64,000 nt of DNA, taken from Vespertiliibacter pulmonis (GTDB lineage: Bacteria; Pseudomonadota; Gammaproteobacteria; Enterobacterales; Pasteurellaceae). The notes below the pieces were generated by a model. The model did not search any database. It saw only the letters and a list, made by a program, of their open reading frames with translations, and was not told the origin of the DNA. Below, piece after piece: positions 48,681-63,586 of the stretch. The DNA is taken from positions 434,001-498,000 of the forward strand of contig NZ_CP016615.1 of NCBI RefSeq assembly GCF_013377275.1. Reading direction: 5' to 3'. A program made the translations under genes and the position numbers. How positions within the stretch are numbered: position 1 is the first letter of the stretch; each line of letters begins with the position of its first letter.

Positions 48681-51491
48681 TTACGCAAAATTGCGTTTTT
48701 CGCCTTCACCATATACATTTTCAATACAACGTCCACAAATATGTGGATGTTCTGCATTTTTACCAATATCCGTTGCGAAATGCCAACAACGAGGGCATTT
48801 TTCCCCCTCTGCTCGCTCTACTTTAACTGCCAGCCCAGTAAGTTCGCCTTCAGAAATATCTGCTTCAGCTAATGGTTTAACGACCGCTTGTGATGTGATC
48901 AAGACAAAACGTAATTCATTTCCTAACTGTTCAAGCAACGGACGTAATTGATCATCCGCATATACAATAACTTTTGCTTCTAAACCTGCACCAATCAATT
49001 TATCGTTTCGGGCCTGCTCAAGCACTCGGTTTACTTCTGCTCGTACAAGCAAAAGTTTTTGCCAGTAACTATCATCAAGCTGTTCATTTTCACCTAAACT
49101 AAATAAGCCTTCGTAAAATTCTTCTGTAAATACAAATTCTGAACGCCCTTCTACTTTCGGTAAATATCCCCAAATTTCATCAGCAGTAAAGGATAAAATA
49201 GGCGCAATCCAACGCACCAAAGCTTCACTAATATGCCATAGTGCAGTTTGACAGCTACGGCGTGCAAGACTATCTGCTTTGGTTGTATATTGACGATCTT
49301 TGATAATATCGAGATAAAATGATCCCATTTCAATTGAACAAAAACGCATTAATCTCTGTACAACTGTATGGAACTGATAATTTTCATAGGCTTCTTTAAT
49401 TTCATTTTGTGCTTCTAATGCGCAACTTACAGCCCAACGATCAAGGCTTATCATCTCTTCAGGCTGAACCAGATCCCGCTGTGGATCAAATCCATTTAAG
49501 TTCGCCAATAAGAAACGTGCGGTATTACGAATTCGACGATAAGTATCGCCTGCACTGTTTAAAATTTTGTGAGAAACCGTAATTTCGCCTGTATAGTCCG
49601 TTGAAGCAACCCACAAGCGTAAAATATCTGCCCCATTTTTATTCCATACTTCACTTGGTGCAATCACATTGCCTAATGATTTGGACATTTTCCGACCATT
49701 CTCATCAACGGTAAATCCGTGAGTGAGAACTTGACGATAAGGTGCTTTCTCACTTGTTGCCGTTGAAAGCATTAATGAAGACATAAACCAACCACGATGT
49801 TGATCTGAACCTTCTAAATACATATCTGCGGAATGACCATTAAATTCAGGACGTGCATCAACAACAGAACCGTAAGTTGAGCCTGAATCAAACCATACAT
49901 CTAATGTATCCGGCACTTTACGATATAATTTTGCATCTTCTTCGCCTAATACTTCTTTCGGATCAAGATCCCACCAAGCTTGAATACCTGCTTGTTCAAC
50001 ACGTTTTGCTACCTCATCTAAAATTTCTAATGTACGTGGGTGTAGCTCTTCCGTTTCCTTATGCACAAACATTGTCATCGGTACGCCCCAAGTCCGCTGA
50101 CGAGAAATACACCAATCAGGGCGATTTGCAACCATCGTGTCAATACGTGCTTCACCCCAACTTGGAATCCAGCGAACTTGCTTAATTTCAGATAATGCCT
50201 TTTGACGTAACCCCTGTTTTTCCATACCGATAAACCATTGTGGCGTTGCACGGAAAATAATTGGTGTTTTATGACGCCAACAGTGAGGATAACTGTGTTT
50301 AATTTTTGTTAATTTAAGCAATGTCCCCGTTTCTTTTAACTTTTCGATGACTAAATCATTTGATTCAAATACGCCTTTACCAGCAAAAAATGGTGTAGTC
50401 GAAATAAACTTACCATCATTACCTACTAAACATGCCATTTCTAAGCCATATTTACGTCCTACAATAAAGTCATCTTGACCGTGATCAGGGGCAGTATGCA
50501 CTAGACCTGTTCCACCATCAGTAGTAACGTGATCACCAAAAATAATCGGCACACTAAAATCATAGAATGGGTGGTTAAAGCGTATAAGTTCTAAGACTTC
50601 ACCTTTCACCGTTCCTAATCTTTCAATCTCTTCAACTTTAATTGCATTTTTTACAGATTCAACAAGATCTGCCGCTAAAATAAGACGCTCATCTCCAACT
50701 TGTACTAACTGATATTCCAAATCAGGATTAACCGCAATCGCACGGTTGGAAGGCAACGTCCAAGGTGTCGTTGTCCAAATTACAGCTGAAATTTTACCGT
50801 GACCTTTATTTCCAAATAGATTAGCCACAGCATCTTGATCAACCGCCGAAAATTTTACATAAATAGAAGGCGATACTTTATCTTCATATTCGACTTCCGC
50901 TTCAGCAAGTGATGAACCGCAATCCAAGCACCAATGAACTGGTTTTGAACCTTTATATAGATGACCATTTTTAATGACTTTACCTAATGTACGGATAATA
51001 TTTGCTTCCGTATCAAAATTCATTGTCAAATAAGGCTTTTCCCAATCACCTAGTACACCTAAACGTATAAAATCTGCTTTTTGTCCTTCAATTTGCTCTT
51101 TTGCATAAACACGGCAAGCTTCACGGAATTCTGCCGCAGAGACTTTCTCATTCGGCTTACCAATAAGCCCTTCAACTTTTAATTCAATCGGCAAACCATG
51201 ACAATCCCAGCCAGGAATATAAGGTGAATCATAGCCAAAAGCCGTTTTAGATTTAATAATAATATCTTTTAAGATTTTATTTACTGCATGACCTAAATGA
51301 ATACTGCCATTCGCATAAGGAGGCCCATCATGCAAAATAAATGATTTTTTCCCTTTTCTTGCCTCACGAATTTGCTGATAAAGCTTTTTATCCATCCAAT
51401 TTTGTAACATTGCAGGCTCACGTTTTGCAAGATCACCACGCATCGGAAAACCTGTTTCAGGTAAATTTAAAGTGTTTTTGTAGTCTGTCAT
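48681..51491 (-). CDS. ileS: Isoleucyl-tRNA synthetase
   Basis: 936 aa, class Ia synthetase. The catalytic HIGH motif is HLGH ([10 protein letters not shown], about residues 66-69) and the second is KMSKSLGN (about 604-608). The editing CP1 domain includes [11 protein letters not shown] and [11 protein letters not shown]-terminal zinc site has CPRCW and CGRC. RBS GGAATAAAAA precedes ATG 51491. It is the last gene of ribF-SMR-ileS on the minus strand; ribF-ileS is the usual order, but the SMR gene is an unusual insertion. Confidence 0.97.
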   Translation of the reverse strand: MTDYKNTLNLPETGFPMRGDLAKREPAMLQNWMDKKLYQQIREARKGKKSFILHDGPPYANGSIHLGHAVNKILKDIIIKSKTAFGYDSPYIPGWDCHGLPIELKVEGLIGKPNEKVSAAEFREACRVYAKEQIEGQKADFIRLGVLGDWEKPYLTMNFDTEANIIRTLGKVIKNGHLYKGSKPVHWCLDCGSSLAEAEVEYEDKVSPSIYVKFSAVDQDAVANLFGNKGHGKISAVIWTTTPWTLPSNRAIAVNPDLEYQLVQVGDERLILAADLVESVKNAIKVEEIERLGTVKGEVLELIRFNHPFYDFSVPIIFGDHVTTDGGTGLVHTAPDHGQDDFIVGRKYGLEMACLVGNDGKFISTTPFFAGKGVFESNDLVIEKLKETGTLLKLTKIKHSYPHCWRHKTPIIFRATPQWFIGMEKQGLRQKALSEIKQVRWIPSWGEARIDTMVANRPDWCISRQRTWGVPMTMFVHKETEELHPRTLEILDEVAKRVEQAGIQAWWDLDPKEVLGEEDAKLYRKVPDTLDVWFDSGSTYGSVVDARPEFNGHSADMYLEGSDQHRGWFMSSLMLSTATSEKAPYRQVLTHGFTVDENGRKMSKSLGNVIAPSEVWNKNGADILRLWVASTDYTGEITVSHKILNSAGDTYRRIRNTARFLLANLNGFDPQRDLVQPEEMISLDRWAVSCALEAQNEIKEAYENYQFHTVVQRLMRFCSIEMGSFYLDIIKDRQYTTKADSLARRSCQTALWHISEALVRWIAPILSFTADEIWGYLPKVEGRSEFVFTEEFYEGLFSLGENEQLDDSYWQKLLLVRAEVNRVLEQARNDKLIGAGLEAKVIVYADDQLRPLLEQLGNELRFVLITSQAVVKPLAEADISEGELTGLAVKVERAEGEKCPRCWHFATDIGKNAEHPHICGRCIENVYGEGEKRNFA

Positions 51492-51576
51492 TTTTTATTC
51501 CAATTATAAATTACAATTTTTTGCTATCTTTTAGCATAAATGCAAAAATCTCTCACAACTCACCGCTTATAAGATG

Positions 51577-51894
51577 TTAATGCGACAATTTCAATATAAC
51601 CATTCCAGAAATAATTAGCAATATACCGAGATACTTACTAAGGCTTGCAGAATCTCCATAAAACCAAATTCCAATAAGAAATGTTCCCACAGCACCAATA
51701 CTTGTCCAAATAGCGTAGGAAATACCGATAGGAATTGTTTTTTGTGCTATCCACAACAAACCACCACTTGCAGCCATAAAACTGATCGCAATAATAATTC
51801 CTAAAATTCTACTCTCAGGCTGCTGTGCCATTTTTAATCCTATGGGCCAACCAACTTCCATCAACCCCGCTAAAATTAAATATATCCAAGCCAT
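51577..51894 (-). CDS. Small multidrug resistance family exporter (SugE/Gdx-like)
   Basis: 105 aa, four hydrophobic segments. The essential Glu is E13 in LAGLMEVGWPIGLK, and the WTSIGAVGTFLIG motif in the third segment is typical of the SugE/Gdx (guanidinium exporter) branch more than of EmrE. Substrate could be guanidinium or quaternary ammonium; sequence does not settle this. The ATG is one base after the ribF stop, so it is co-transcribed. I see no guanidine riboswitch, as expected for an internal operon gene. Confidence 0.85.
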   Translation of the reverse strand: MAWIYLILAGLMEVGWPIGLKMAQQPESRILGIIIAISFMAASGGLLWIAQKTIPIGISYAIWTSIGAVGTFLIGIWFYGDSASLSKYLGILLIISGMVILKLSH

Positions 51895-51895
51895 T

Positions 51896-52846
51896 TTAAT
51901 GTTCCATATTCAAAAAAATTTTAGCTTGTTGAACATCTTGTTCTATTTGCTTTTTTAATTCATCTATTGAAGCAAATTTAATTTCAGACCGAATTTTTTC
52001 TACGAAACAAACTTCAAGTGTCTGCCCATAAATCATTCGGGAGAAATCAAATAAATGTACTTCTAGCAATGGTTGCGTACCATTAATTGTTGGACGATTC
52101 CCTACATTCGCAATACCATTTACTACTTGCCCATTTAAGATAACTCGTACTGCATAAACACCTTGAATAGGTGTAACAAGACGATTAAGCATAATATTTG
52201 CAGTCGGAAAACCAATAGTTCTGCCTAATTTATTACCGTGAGCAACTCTACCCCGAATAGAGTAAGTCTTACCTAATAATTGTTCCGCTAATGTAATCTT
52301 ATCACAAGCTAACGCTTGACGAATTAATGAGCTACTAATACGATCTTTATCTAAGCAATAGCTTTGACTATTTTCAACTTCAAAACCAAATTTTTGTCCT
52401 GCCTGTTTCAACATTTCAAAATCACCTTGACGTTTCATACCAAAACGGAAATCATCACCTACACTTAAATAACGGATATGCAACTTATTCACTAAAAGTT
52501 GTTGAATAAACTGATCAGGTAAAAGTGAGGAAAATTTCCTATTAAAACGACTACATAAAACAAAATCTATGCCTAATTTATCAAGCTCACAGACTTTATC
52601 TCGTAAACGCATTAAACGTGCAGGGATTTCATTTGAATGAATATTTTTTGCAAAAAACTCTCGAGGCTGAGGTTCAAAAATCATCACAACAGAAGGTAAC
52701 TTAAACAAAGATGCTTTTTCAGTTAATCTCTGTAATATTTGTTGATGGCCTAAATGTACGCCATCAAAATTACCTATAGCTAGCACACAACCATTCTTTA
52801 ATGCCGATTGATTTGCTAAATTATGAATACCACGAATTAACTTCAT
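51896..52846 (-). CDS. ribF: Bifunctional riboflavin kinase / FAD synthetase
   Basis: 316 aa. The N-terminal nucleotidyltransferase (FAD synthetase) domain has AIGNFDGVHLGHQQIL (about residues 22-37) and ISSSLIRQAL. The C-terminal flavokinase domain has GRVAHGNKLGRTIGFPTANI and GVYAVRV. It makes FMN and FAD. It is the first gene of ribF-SMR-ileS; in E. coli ribF is directly before ileS. Between its start and the rRNA terminator lie about 230 bp of AT-rich DNA with no further gene that I can support. Confidence 0.96.
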   Translation of the reverse strand: MKLIRGIHNLANQSALKNGCVLAIGNFDGVHLGHQQILQRLTEKASLFKLPSVVMIFEPQPREFFAKNIHSNEIPARLMRLRDKVCELDKLGIDFVLCSRFNRKFSSLLPDQFIQQLLVNKLHIRYLSVGDDFRFGMKRQGDFEMLKQAGQKFGFEVENSQSYCLDKDRISSSLIRQALACDKITLAEQLLGKTYSIRGRVAHGNKLGRTIGFPTANIMLNRLVTPIQGVYAVRVILNGQVVNGIANVGNRPTINGTQPLLEVHLFDFSRMIYGQTLEVCFVEKIRSEIKFASIDELKKQIEQDVQQAKIFLNMEH

Positions 52847-53080
52847 TTAATGAACTTTATTACATTTTCAAATAAAAATTAGTTTAGATTATACGGTGAT
52901 AAGCCCAAAATAGGAAGAAAGTTATCAACGAACATTAAGATAAGAAAATACATTTTTAAATGTAACCATGAATTTCATTTTTTATTACAAATAAATGAGT
53001 AAACGATAGATGAATATTTAAAAAAGTTAGAAATTAACTGAGAGCTTATTTCCGTTGCTATTTTCTTATTTTTCCCATAG

Positions 53081-53110
53081 CAAAAACCCCAAGGTCTCTC
53101 AACCTTGGGG
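53081..53110 (-). terminator. rRNA operon terminator
   Basis: CCCCAAGGT (53086-53094) and ACCTTGGGG (53102-53110) are a perfect 9-bp stem. On the minus strand a T5 run follows (53085-53081). It lies just after the 5S gene. Confidence 0.92.
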
Positions 53111-53122
53111 TTATCTATAAAA

Positions 53123-53238
53123 CCCTGATGGTGCCCTACTCTCACATGGGGAATCCCCACACTACCATCGGCATTACTGCGTTTCACTTCTGAGTTCGGT
53201 ATGGAGTCAGGTGGGACCACAGCACTCTGGCCATCAGG
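53123..53238 (-). rRNA. rrf: 5S ribosomal RNA
   Basis: About 116 nt on the minus strand. The ends CCTGATGGCC and GGCACCATCAGG pair as helix I. Internal conserved parts are CCGAACTCAGAAGTGAAACG and GTGAGAGTAGG. Exact ends are estimated to within a few bases. It is the last gene of the rrn operon. Confidence 0.95.
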
Positions 53239-53423
53239 AAAATTCTTTCCGTCTATCTATTCTTTCTTCTATCACGTTACTTATTCTACTATTACTCGAT
53301 GTAACGCATAGTCTCTTCTTTATTTCTCTAAAAACAAGCTGTCTGAACCTTTCTTCATTCGTCTTTCGTTATCTTCTATAACCAATCTTTACCCTACATC
53401 AACCCCAAAACACTTGAGGTTGT

Positions 53424-56321
<2,898 letters not shown>

Positions 56322-56512
56322 ATACAACCTCAAATATTTTGGATTTGTGTTGATATCGGTAAACAACTGGTTATTTGCTTGTGTGCTTTTGTTCACACAA
56401 GGCTTTTCTTTACTCAGACTTTTTGGCGTGATGAGAAAACTCTTAATAATATATTAAGTAGATTACTCAACACCGCTTGAAAAAATCTCAATTTTCAGCT
56501 TGTTTCTAAATT

Positions 56513-56524
56513 TTTAAAGAACAG
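56513..56524 (-). promoter_or_regulatory. boxA antitermination element before 23S
   Basis: The minus strand reads TGTTCTTTAAAA in the 304-nt spacer between tRNA-Ala and 23S, close to the boxA consensus TGCTCTTTAACA bound by NusB and S10. The rest of this spacer holds no gene I can support. Confidence 0.75.
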
Positions 56525-56625
56525 ATATAACAATTAAAGTTAATTAATCATCATACTTAAATTCATGTTATTTATCATCTCTTATATAAACGTATATAAG
56601 CAACATAACCTTAAGTATGATGAAT

Positions 56626-56701
56626 TGGTGGAGATAAGCGGGATCGAACCGCTGACCTCCTGCGTGCAAGGCAGGCGCTCTCCCAGCTGAGCTATATCCC
56701 C
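56626..56701 (-). tRNA. tRNA-Ala (anticodon TGC)
   Basis: 76 nt on the minus strand including an encoded CCA (56628-56626). Acceptor stem GGGGATA/TATCTCC, D-arm AGCTCAGCTGGGAGAGC, anticodon TGC (56668-56666) and T-arm GGTTCGATCC are all present. It is a standard rrn spacer tRNA. Confidence 0.97.
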
Positions 56702-56733
56702 ATTCCATCTTCCGTTTGTCACTCACTTACGAG

Positions 56734-56810
<77 letters not shown>

Positions 56811-56880
56811 AACGGATGACCTTAATTATTCTCTTATCAGACAATTTGTGTGAGCGCTTATTAACGCAATTCGTCGTTGG

Positions 56881-58421
<1,541 letters not shown>

Positions 58422-58557
58422 AATCTTTTCGCTCAATCAATACTGACTCTATTACTTCTTTATGAATTTTCAAGTTAGCACTCATTAAGTCTTGTCTTTA
58501 TATACTTATAACTACAAATTAACATCAACAAGTGCCCACACAAATTGTCTGATACAT

Positions 58558-58569
58558 TATTAAAGAACA
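58558..58569 (-). promoter_or_regulatory. boxA antitermination element in the rrn leader
   Basis: The minus strand reads TGTTCTTTAATA about 140 nt before 16S, close to the boxA consensus TGCTCTTTAACA. Position between the P1 promoter and 16S is as in other rrn operons. Confidence 0.8.
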
Positions 58570-58633
58570 AAACAACGACGCACTATCAAATCAATCTTAT
58601 TAATTCACAACAGCGCGTCGTTGTGTGGTGCGT

Positions 58634-58661
58634 ATTATAGATATTTCTAAAACGCACGCAA
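58634..58661 (-). promoter_or_regulatory. rrn P1 promoter
   Basis: On the minus strand TTGCGT (58661-58656), a 16-bp spacer and TATAAT (58639-58634), followed by a GC-containing discriminator ACGCACC. The 16-bp spacer is the usual non-optimal spacing of rrn P1 promoters. The A/T-rich upstream stretch with TTTTTGCAAAAA could serve as an UP element. Confidence 0.8.
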
Positions 58662-58800
58662 GTACTTTTTGCAAAAATATTTGAAAATTACATCAAAAGA
58701 TGAAAAATAAATCAAATTGATTCGATTTAATACTGAGCATTACTTTTAAGTGAGATTATTTCTCAATATCTTATATATTTTTAGAGTAATTCTACAATAA

Positions 58801-58816
58801 TGTGATCTACTTCACA
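58801..58816 (+). promoter_or_regulatory. CRP binding site upstream of talB
   Basis: TGTGATCTACTTCACA has both perfect CRP half-sites TGTGA-N6-TCACA. An extended -10, TGCTATGAT (58845-58853), lies downstream with no good -35, which suits an activator-dependent promoter. The site centre is about 50 bp before the expected start. Nothing else gene-like was seen between the rrn P1 and talB. Confidence 0.72.
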
Positions 58817-58895
58817 AAATTCCTACTACTTCCAACACTGAATTTGCTATGATACTACGCTTTTTAAATTAACTACAAACTAAAAGGAACTACTT

Positions 58896-59846
58896 ATGAA
58901 CCAACTAGATACACTGCGCGGAATGACAATGGTTGTTGCAGATACAGGTGATATTGATGCAATCAAAACCTACCAACCTGAAGACGCCACAACTAACCCT
59001 TCTTTAATTTTAAGTGCCTCAGCACTTCCTCAATATTCCCCATTGATTGATGATGCAATCGCTTATGCAAAAGCTCAAAGTAATGATAAAGCACAGCAAC
59101 TTATTGATGCAGAAGATAAATTAGCCGTTAATATTGGTTTAGAAATTTTAAAAGTCGTTAAAGGGCGTATTTCTACTGAAGTTGATGCTCGCTATTCTTA
59201 TGATACTGAAAAAACTATCTTAAAAGCCCGTAAACTAATTAGCTTATATAATGCTGCTGGCATTAGTAACGAACGTATTCTTATTAAAATTGCTTCTACA
59301 TGGCAAGGAATCAAAGCTGCAGAACAATTAGAAAAAGAAGGTATTAACTGTAATTTAACTCTACTCTTTTCTCAAGCTCAGGCTCGAGCATGTGCTGAAG
59401 CTGGCGTATATCTCATTTCTCCATTTGTTGGACGTATTCTTGACTGGTACAAAGCCAATAGCGACACAAAAGAGTTCTCCCCTGCAGAAGATCCTGGTGT
59501 CATCTCAGTAACATCTATTTATAACTATTATAAAGAATATGGTTATAATACCGTAGTAATGGGAGCAAGTTTCCGCAATGTTGGTGAAATTACCGAATTA
59601 GCGGGTTGCGATCGTTTAACTATTGCACCGCCATTATTAAAAGAATTGCAAGAAAGTAACCAACCACTTGTACGTAAACTCTCTTTCACTGGAGAAATAA
59701 AAGCACGTCCAACACCAATGAGCGAAGCAGAATTCTATTGGGAACATAATTCAGATCCTATGGCTGTAGAGAAATTAGCAGAAGGGATCCGTAAATTCGC
59801 TATCGATCAAGAAAAATTAGAAGCTATGCTTTTAGCAAAACTTTAA
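58896..59846 (+). CDS. talB: Transaldolase
   Basis: 316 aa, class I aldolase-type enzyme of the non-oxidative pentose phosphate pathway. The signature [20 protein letters not shown] starts near residue 16, and the Schiff-base Lys is in [17 protein letters not shown] (about residue 131). The end [13 protein letters not shown] matches E. coli TalB (317 aa). RBS AAAAGGAACTACTT. Likely under CRP control through the site at 58801. Confidence 0.97.
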   Translation: MNQLDTLRGMTMVVADTGDIDAIKTYQPEDATTNPSLILSASALPQYSPLIDDAIAYAKAQSNDKAQQLIDAEDKLAVNIGLEILKVVKGRISTEVDARYSYDTEKTILKARKLISLYNAAGISNERILIKIASTWQGIKAAEQLEKEGINCNLTLLFSQAQARACAEAGVYLISPFVGRILDWYKANSDTKEFSPAEDPGVISVTSIYNYYKEYGYNTVVMGASFRNVGEITELAGCDRLTIAPPLLKELQESNQPLVRKLSFTGEIKARPTPMSEAEFYWEHNSDPMAVEKLAEGIRKFAIDQEKLEAMLLAKL

Positions 59847-59853
59847 TTCCTTT

Positions 59854-59877
59854 AGCCCCCAATATACTGGGGGCTTC
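59854..59877 (+). terminator. Terminator after talB
   Basis: AGCCCCC (59854-59860) pairs with GGGGGCT (59869-59875) around an 8-nt loop. Only a short T stretch follows, so termination may be partial. It lies 7 nt after the stop. Confidence 0.7.
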
Positions 59878-59962
59878 ACTATAAGCGGTCTATTTCTCAC
59901 AATTTTTACAGAGCCCTCTTGATCTTTTTTATTCACCTTGTATCATTCTGCCCCCGTTTAAC

Positions 59963-60001
59963 TCTGGGTTCCCTAACCCCAACAACCTAACTAAAAAGGA
60001 A
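59963..60001 (+). promoter_or_regulatory. preQ1-I riboswitch upstream of yhhQ
   Basis: The leader reads CTGGGTTCCCTAACCCCAAC followed by AACCTAACTAAAAAGGAAA. This matches the small preQ1 class I aptamer, closest to the Thermoanaerobacter tengcongensis form (CTGGGTCGCAGTAACCCCAG, then AAC-rich tail ending AAGG). TGGG/CCCA forms P1, and loop TTCC (59969-59972) can pair with GGAA (59998-60001) as the pseudoknot. That GGAA is the ribosome site of yhhQ, so ligand binding should block translation. The downstream gene is a preQ0/preQ1 transporter, which fits. Confidence 0.85.
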
Positions 60002-60006
60002 ATACA

Positions 60007-60669
60007 ATGAAACTTCACTTTTCAAACGAACAACGTCGTTCGCTAATTTTATTAGCCTTATTCCATATTTTTATCATTACATTGAGTAATTATTTAGTTC
60101 AAATTGCCTTCGAAATAAAAATTCCCTTCACTGATTTAGTTATTCCAACGACTTGGGGAACATTTTCTTTCCCATTTATTTTTTTAGCTACTGATTTAAC
60201 GGTACGTGTCTTTGGTGCTTCGCTCGCCCGAAAAATTATTTTTACGGTGATGATTCCTGCACTTATTATTAGTTATATTATCTCTGTACTCTTTTTTGAA
60301 GGGCAATTCCAAACCTTTTCCGCATTACTCACATTTAATTTATTTGTTTTTCGAATAGCATTAGCCAGCTTTCTTGCTTATGCTGTTGGACAATTAATGG
60401 ATATTTTCGTATTTAACCGATTACGTCAAGGAAAAGCCTGGTGGCTTGCCCCTGCAAGTTCAACTACATTCGGTAGCTTAATTGATACTTTTATTTTCTT
60501 TGCCGTTGCTTTTTATCGTAGTGATGATCCTTTTATGGCGGAACATTGGTTTACTATTGGCTCGGTTGATTATTCCTTTAAACTATTTGTGAGCCTGCTA
60601 CTATTTGTTCCCCTTTATGGCGTATTACTTAATTTTCTTATTAAAAAATTTCATTTATCGACAAAATAG
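60007..60669 (+). CDS. yhhQ: Queuosine precursor transporter YhhQ (VUT family)
   Basis: 220 aa, about six hydrophobic segments. Strong similarity to E. coli YhhQ: TTWGTFSFPFIFLATDLTVR (about residues 49-68), VMIPALIISYIIS, FVFNRLRQGKAWWLAPASST and FMAEHWFTIGSVDYSFK. The family takes up 7-cyano-7-deazaguanine or preQ1 for queuosine in tRNA. AAGGAAATACA precedes the ATG and is part of the riboswitch. Confidence 0.93.
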   Translation: MKLHFSNEQRRSLILLALFHIFIITLSNYLVQIAFEIKIPFTDLVIPTTWGTFSFPFIFLATDLTVRVFGASLARKIIFTVMIPALIISYIISVLFFEGQFQTFSALLTFNLFVFRIALASFLAYAVGQLMDIFVFNRLRQGKAWWLAPASSTTFGSLIDTFIFFAVAFYRSDDPFMAEHWFTIGSVDYSFKLFVSLLLFVPLYGVLLNFLIKKFHLSTK

Positions 60670-60740
60670 CGCATCAACAAGCGGTGAGTTTATGAAAAAA
60701 GTTACCACTAAATATAAAATGCTATAAATACAGATTATTG

Positions 60741-60775
60741 AAAGCCCCTATTTCTTATTGAAATAGGGGCTTTTT
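60741..60775. terminator. Terminator between yhhQ and pepA
   Basis: AAAGCCCCTATTT (60741-60753) and AAATAGGGGCTTT (60761-60773) form a perfect 13-bp stem with a 7-nt loop, followed by T's. A-rich flank on the other side makes it usable for minus-strand pepA as well. A single USS core (60677) lies between yhhQ and this hairpin. Confidence 0.92.
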
Positions 60776-60803
60776 CATTATTAGGCACTAGGCAATCTTC
60801 ATT

Positions 60804-62303
60804 TTACTTTTCTAATGCTTTTTCTATCAAAAATTGAGAAAGCATTGGTACTGGACGCCCCGTAGCACCTTTCGCCGCACCTGTTTTCCACGCTGTACCT
60901 GCAATATCCAAATGAGCCCAGGTGTATTTTTTTGCAAAATTAGATAAAAATACGCCTGCAGTAATTGCACCACCATAGCTTCCGCCAATGTTAGCAAGAT
61001 CTGCAAAATTGGATTTAAGTTGCTCTTGATAGTCTTCACCCATTGGTAAACGCCAAGCTCTATCATCGGCTTGCTCTGATGCATTTAATAAATCGTGAGC
61101 TAAACTATTATGCGTTGAAATAAGCCCTGTGGTATGCATTCCAAGGGCAACAACACAAGCACCCGTTAATGTTGCGACATCAATAACTAATTCAGGATCA
61201 AAACGCTCCACATAAGTTAGTACATCACACAATACCAAACGCCCTTCCGCATCAGTGTTTAATACTTCAACTGTTAGCCCAGACATCGTCGTTAAAATAT
61301 CACCAGGGCGATAGGCGTTGCCATCGGGCATATTCTCGCACCCAGCTAAAATACCGATAACATTTAGTGGCAATTTCATTTCTGCAATGGCTTTCATTGT
61401 TCCATATACAGATGCCGCTCCCCCCATATCATATTTCATTTCGTCCATTGCGGCTGAAGGTTTAATCGAAATGCCACCTGAATCAAAGGTCATTCCTTTT
61501 CCGACTAACACAATCGGTTTTGCCTTAGGATCAGGGTGATTATTATAATGAATAAGTGACATATAGGCAGGATTCTGTGAGCCTTGAGAAACCGCTAAGT
61601 AAGCATTCATTCCCAATGTTTTCATTTCTTCTTCGTCGACCACTGTCGTTGTTATTTTCTCGTAGCTTTCCGCCAATTTTCTCGCACAATTCGCAAGATA
61701 TTCGGGGGTACATACATTCGGCGGACAATTTGCTACATTTTTTGCAAAAATCACACCTGAAGCGACCGCTTTACCTTGCTCCAACGCTTGCTCTGCAATA
61801 GATAATTCTTTACGACTCGCAATATTAAATGCTACTTTACGCAATTCACGATGGACTTCGGGTTTTATGCTTTTAAACTCAGTATAGGAATAACTTGCTT
61901 CTTGCATTGCTTCAACGGCAAAACGCACATTCCAATAGATTGAACGGGCTTTAACGTGTAATTCAGTTAAACAACATACAATCTCTGTCGAACCCGTATT
62001 ATTAACGACCTGCAACATAGTTTGAATAACTTGCTTATACTGTCGTTCAGTTAGTTCTCGCTCTTTGCCACACCCCACCAATAACACTCGTTCCGCAGGA
62101 ACATTAGGTAAATGATGTAACAATAACGTTTGCCCAACTTTTCCTTCCAAATCGCCTTTTTTGAGTAAAGCACTGATATAGCCTTCACTTAGCTTATCTA
62201 ATTGTTCTGCCGCAGATGATAAACGGCGGGGTTCGTAGACCCCAACAACTAAACACGCTGTACGTTGTTTTTCAACGGATCCATTTTTCACACTAAATTC
62301 CAT
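60804..62303 (-). CDS. pepA: Leucyl aminopeptidase PepA
   Basis: 499 aa from ATG 62303, which has a perfect GGAGGAATT just upstream; the in-frame extension to 62462 crosses the lptF promoter region and is unlike the family. M17 family. The N-terminal domain (about residues 1-170) is followed by the catalytic domain with [18 protein letters not shown] (Lys, Asp) and the signature [12 protein letters not shown]. Two metal ions bind there. In E. coli PepA also binds DNA in XerCD recombination at cer and in carAB control. It is divergent from lptF-lptG as in E. coli. Confidence 0.96.
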   Translation of the reverse strand: MEFSVKNGSVEKQRTACLVVGVYEPRRLSSAAEQLDKLSEGYISALLKKGDLEGKVGQTLLLHHLPNVPAERVLLVGCGKERELTERQYKQVIQTMLQVVNNTGSTEIVCCLTELHVKARSIYWNVRFAVEAMQEASYSYTEFKSIKPEVHRELRKVAFNIASRKELSIAEQALEQGKAVASGVIFAKNVANCPPNVCTPEYLANCARKLAESYEKITTTVVDEEEMKTLGMNAYLAVSQGSQNPAYMSLIHYNNHPDPKAKPIVLVGKGMTFDSGGISIKPSAAMDEMKYDMGGAASVYGTMKAIAEMKLPLNVIGILAGCENMPDGNAYRPGDILTTMSGLTVEVLNTDAEGRLVLCDVLTYVERFDPELVIDVATLTGACVVALGMHTTGLISTHNSLAHDLLNASEQADDRAWRLPMGEDYQEQLKSNFADLANIGGSYGGAITAGVFLSNFAKKYTWAHLDIAGTAWKTGAAKGATGRPVPMLSQFLIEKALEK

Positions 62304-62492
62304 AATTCCTCCCGTGATTTTTTTTACATAAAAGGGTATGATGGCATATTTACAAGCGCCCCTTTGCAACAAATAATTTGCAAAAATTTTTCTAAATCTA
62401 ACCGCTTGAACTTGCACATAAATTGTGGGGCGTAAAACTACGCTCTTACACTGAAATTGCAAGAACTAATTTATTAAATTGAGAACAATGTT

Positions 62493-63581
62493 GTGATTTT
62501 AAGCCGATATTTAACGAAAGAAATTTTTAAAAGCCAAATAGCGATACTTTTCATATTGTTAGTCATCTTTTTTAGCCAACAATTAGTTCGTGTATTGAAC
62601 TCCGCTGTGAGTGGGAGAGTACCTACGGACTTAGTGTTAAGCCTACTTGGATTAGGTATGCCAACAATGGCACAACTGATGTTGCCATTATCACTTTTTA
62701 TTGCACTTTTACTAACTTTAGGCAGATTTTATACCGAAAGCGAAATTACTGTAATGCGAGCCTGTGGCGTTGGGCAATCACTATTAGTGAAAGTCGCTCT
62801 CTTTCTCTCACTTTTTACCACTGCTCTAGCCGTTTATAATGTATTTTGGCTAACACCGTGGGCAATCAATAAACAAAGTGAAATGTTAGCAGAAGCTAAA
62901 GCGAACCCACGTTTTACTGCACTAACATCTGGACAATTTATGTCTGCAGGGGGCTATGTGCTATTTATTGACAACATAAAAGAAAATAGCATTAACGATA
63001 TTTATATTTTTCAGCCAGCTCAAATGAAAAAAAATAAACCCTCAGTCGTGGTGGCAGAATCTGGACAATTACAAGGTTTACCAAATGGCGATCAATTACT
63101 CACGCTAACTAACAGCACTCGTTACGAAGGCACACCACAAACTGCTGATTTCCGCATTTCTAGCTTTGATAATTATTCAGCTTACTTAGGCTATCAAGAT
63201 GTAGAAACCGATGAAAAATTAGTTCAACGTGCTGATTTTAATAATTTAATTCACAACAAATCCCCCGAGGCACAATCAGAACTACAGTGGCGTATTGCTC
63301 TAATTCTAGCCGTTCCAATAATGGCATTACTTGCTGTGCCAATGAGTAGCGTCAATCCACGTCAGGGCAGATTTGCAAAATTACTCCCTGCTCTTTTACT
63401 CTATTTAATCTATTTTCTACTGCAAAGCTCGCTCAAATCCGCAGGCAGTGCAGGCAAAATCGACACTAATTTACTGATGCCATTAGTTTCTGTTGCTTTC
63501 CTCATTTTAGGGCTACTTCTTAATAGTTGGAACAGCAAATGGTTGTTCGCCCTACGTTATCGTTTACAAAAAAAGGGGTAA
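62493..63581 (+). CDS. lptF: LPS export permease LptF
   Basis: 362 aa, six hydrophobic segments: three at the N-terminus, three after about residue 265, with a periplasmic beta-jellyroll domain between. It starts with GTG 62493 ([20 protein letters not shown]), preceded by GAG. Family signatures are [23 protein letters not shown]-like region ([17 protein letters not shown]) and [14 protein letters not shown], the coupling helix to LptB. With LptG it forms the LptB2FG transporter that extracts LPS from the inner membrane. Confidence 0.96.
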   Translation: MILSRYLTKEIFKSQIAILFILLVIFFSQQLVRVLNSAVSGRVPTDLVLSLLGLGMPTMAQLMLPLSLFIALLLTLGRFYTESEITVMRACGVGQSLLVKVALFLSLFTTALAVYNVFWLTPWAINKQSEMLAEAKANPRFTALTSGQFMSAGGYVLFIDNIKENSINDIYIFQPAQMKKNKPSVVVAESGQLQGLPNGDQLLTLTNSTRYEGTPQTADFRISSFDNYSAYLGYQDVETDEKLVQRADFNNLIHNKSPEAQSELQWRIALILAVPIMALLAVPMSSVNPRQGRFAKLLPALLLYLIYFLLQSSLKSAGSAGKIDTNLLMPLVSVAFLILGLLLNSWNSKWLFALRYRLQKKG

Positions 63582-63586
63582 TTTAG

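Noticed and set aside
52975-53220. Minus-strand ORF over the 5S region and rrn terminator
   Set aside because: It covers most of the 5S rRNA and its terminator hairpin. It has no ribosome site or family resemblance, so it is an accidental reading of rRNA.
62304-62462. N-terminal extension of pepA
   Set aside because: ATG 62303 has a perfect GGAGG site and gives the family length; the extension crosses the promoter region shared with lptF.
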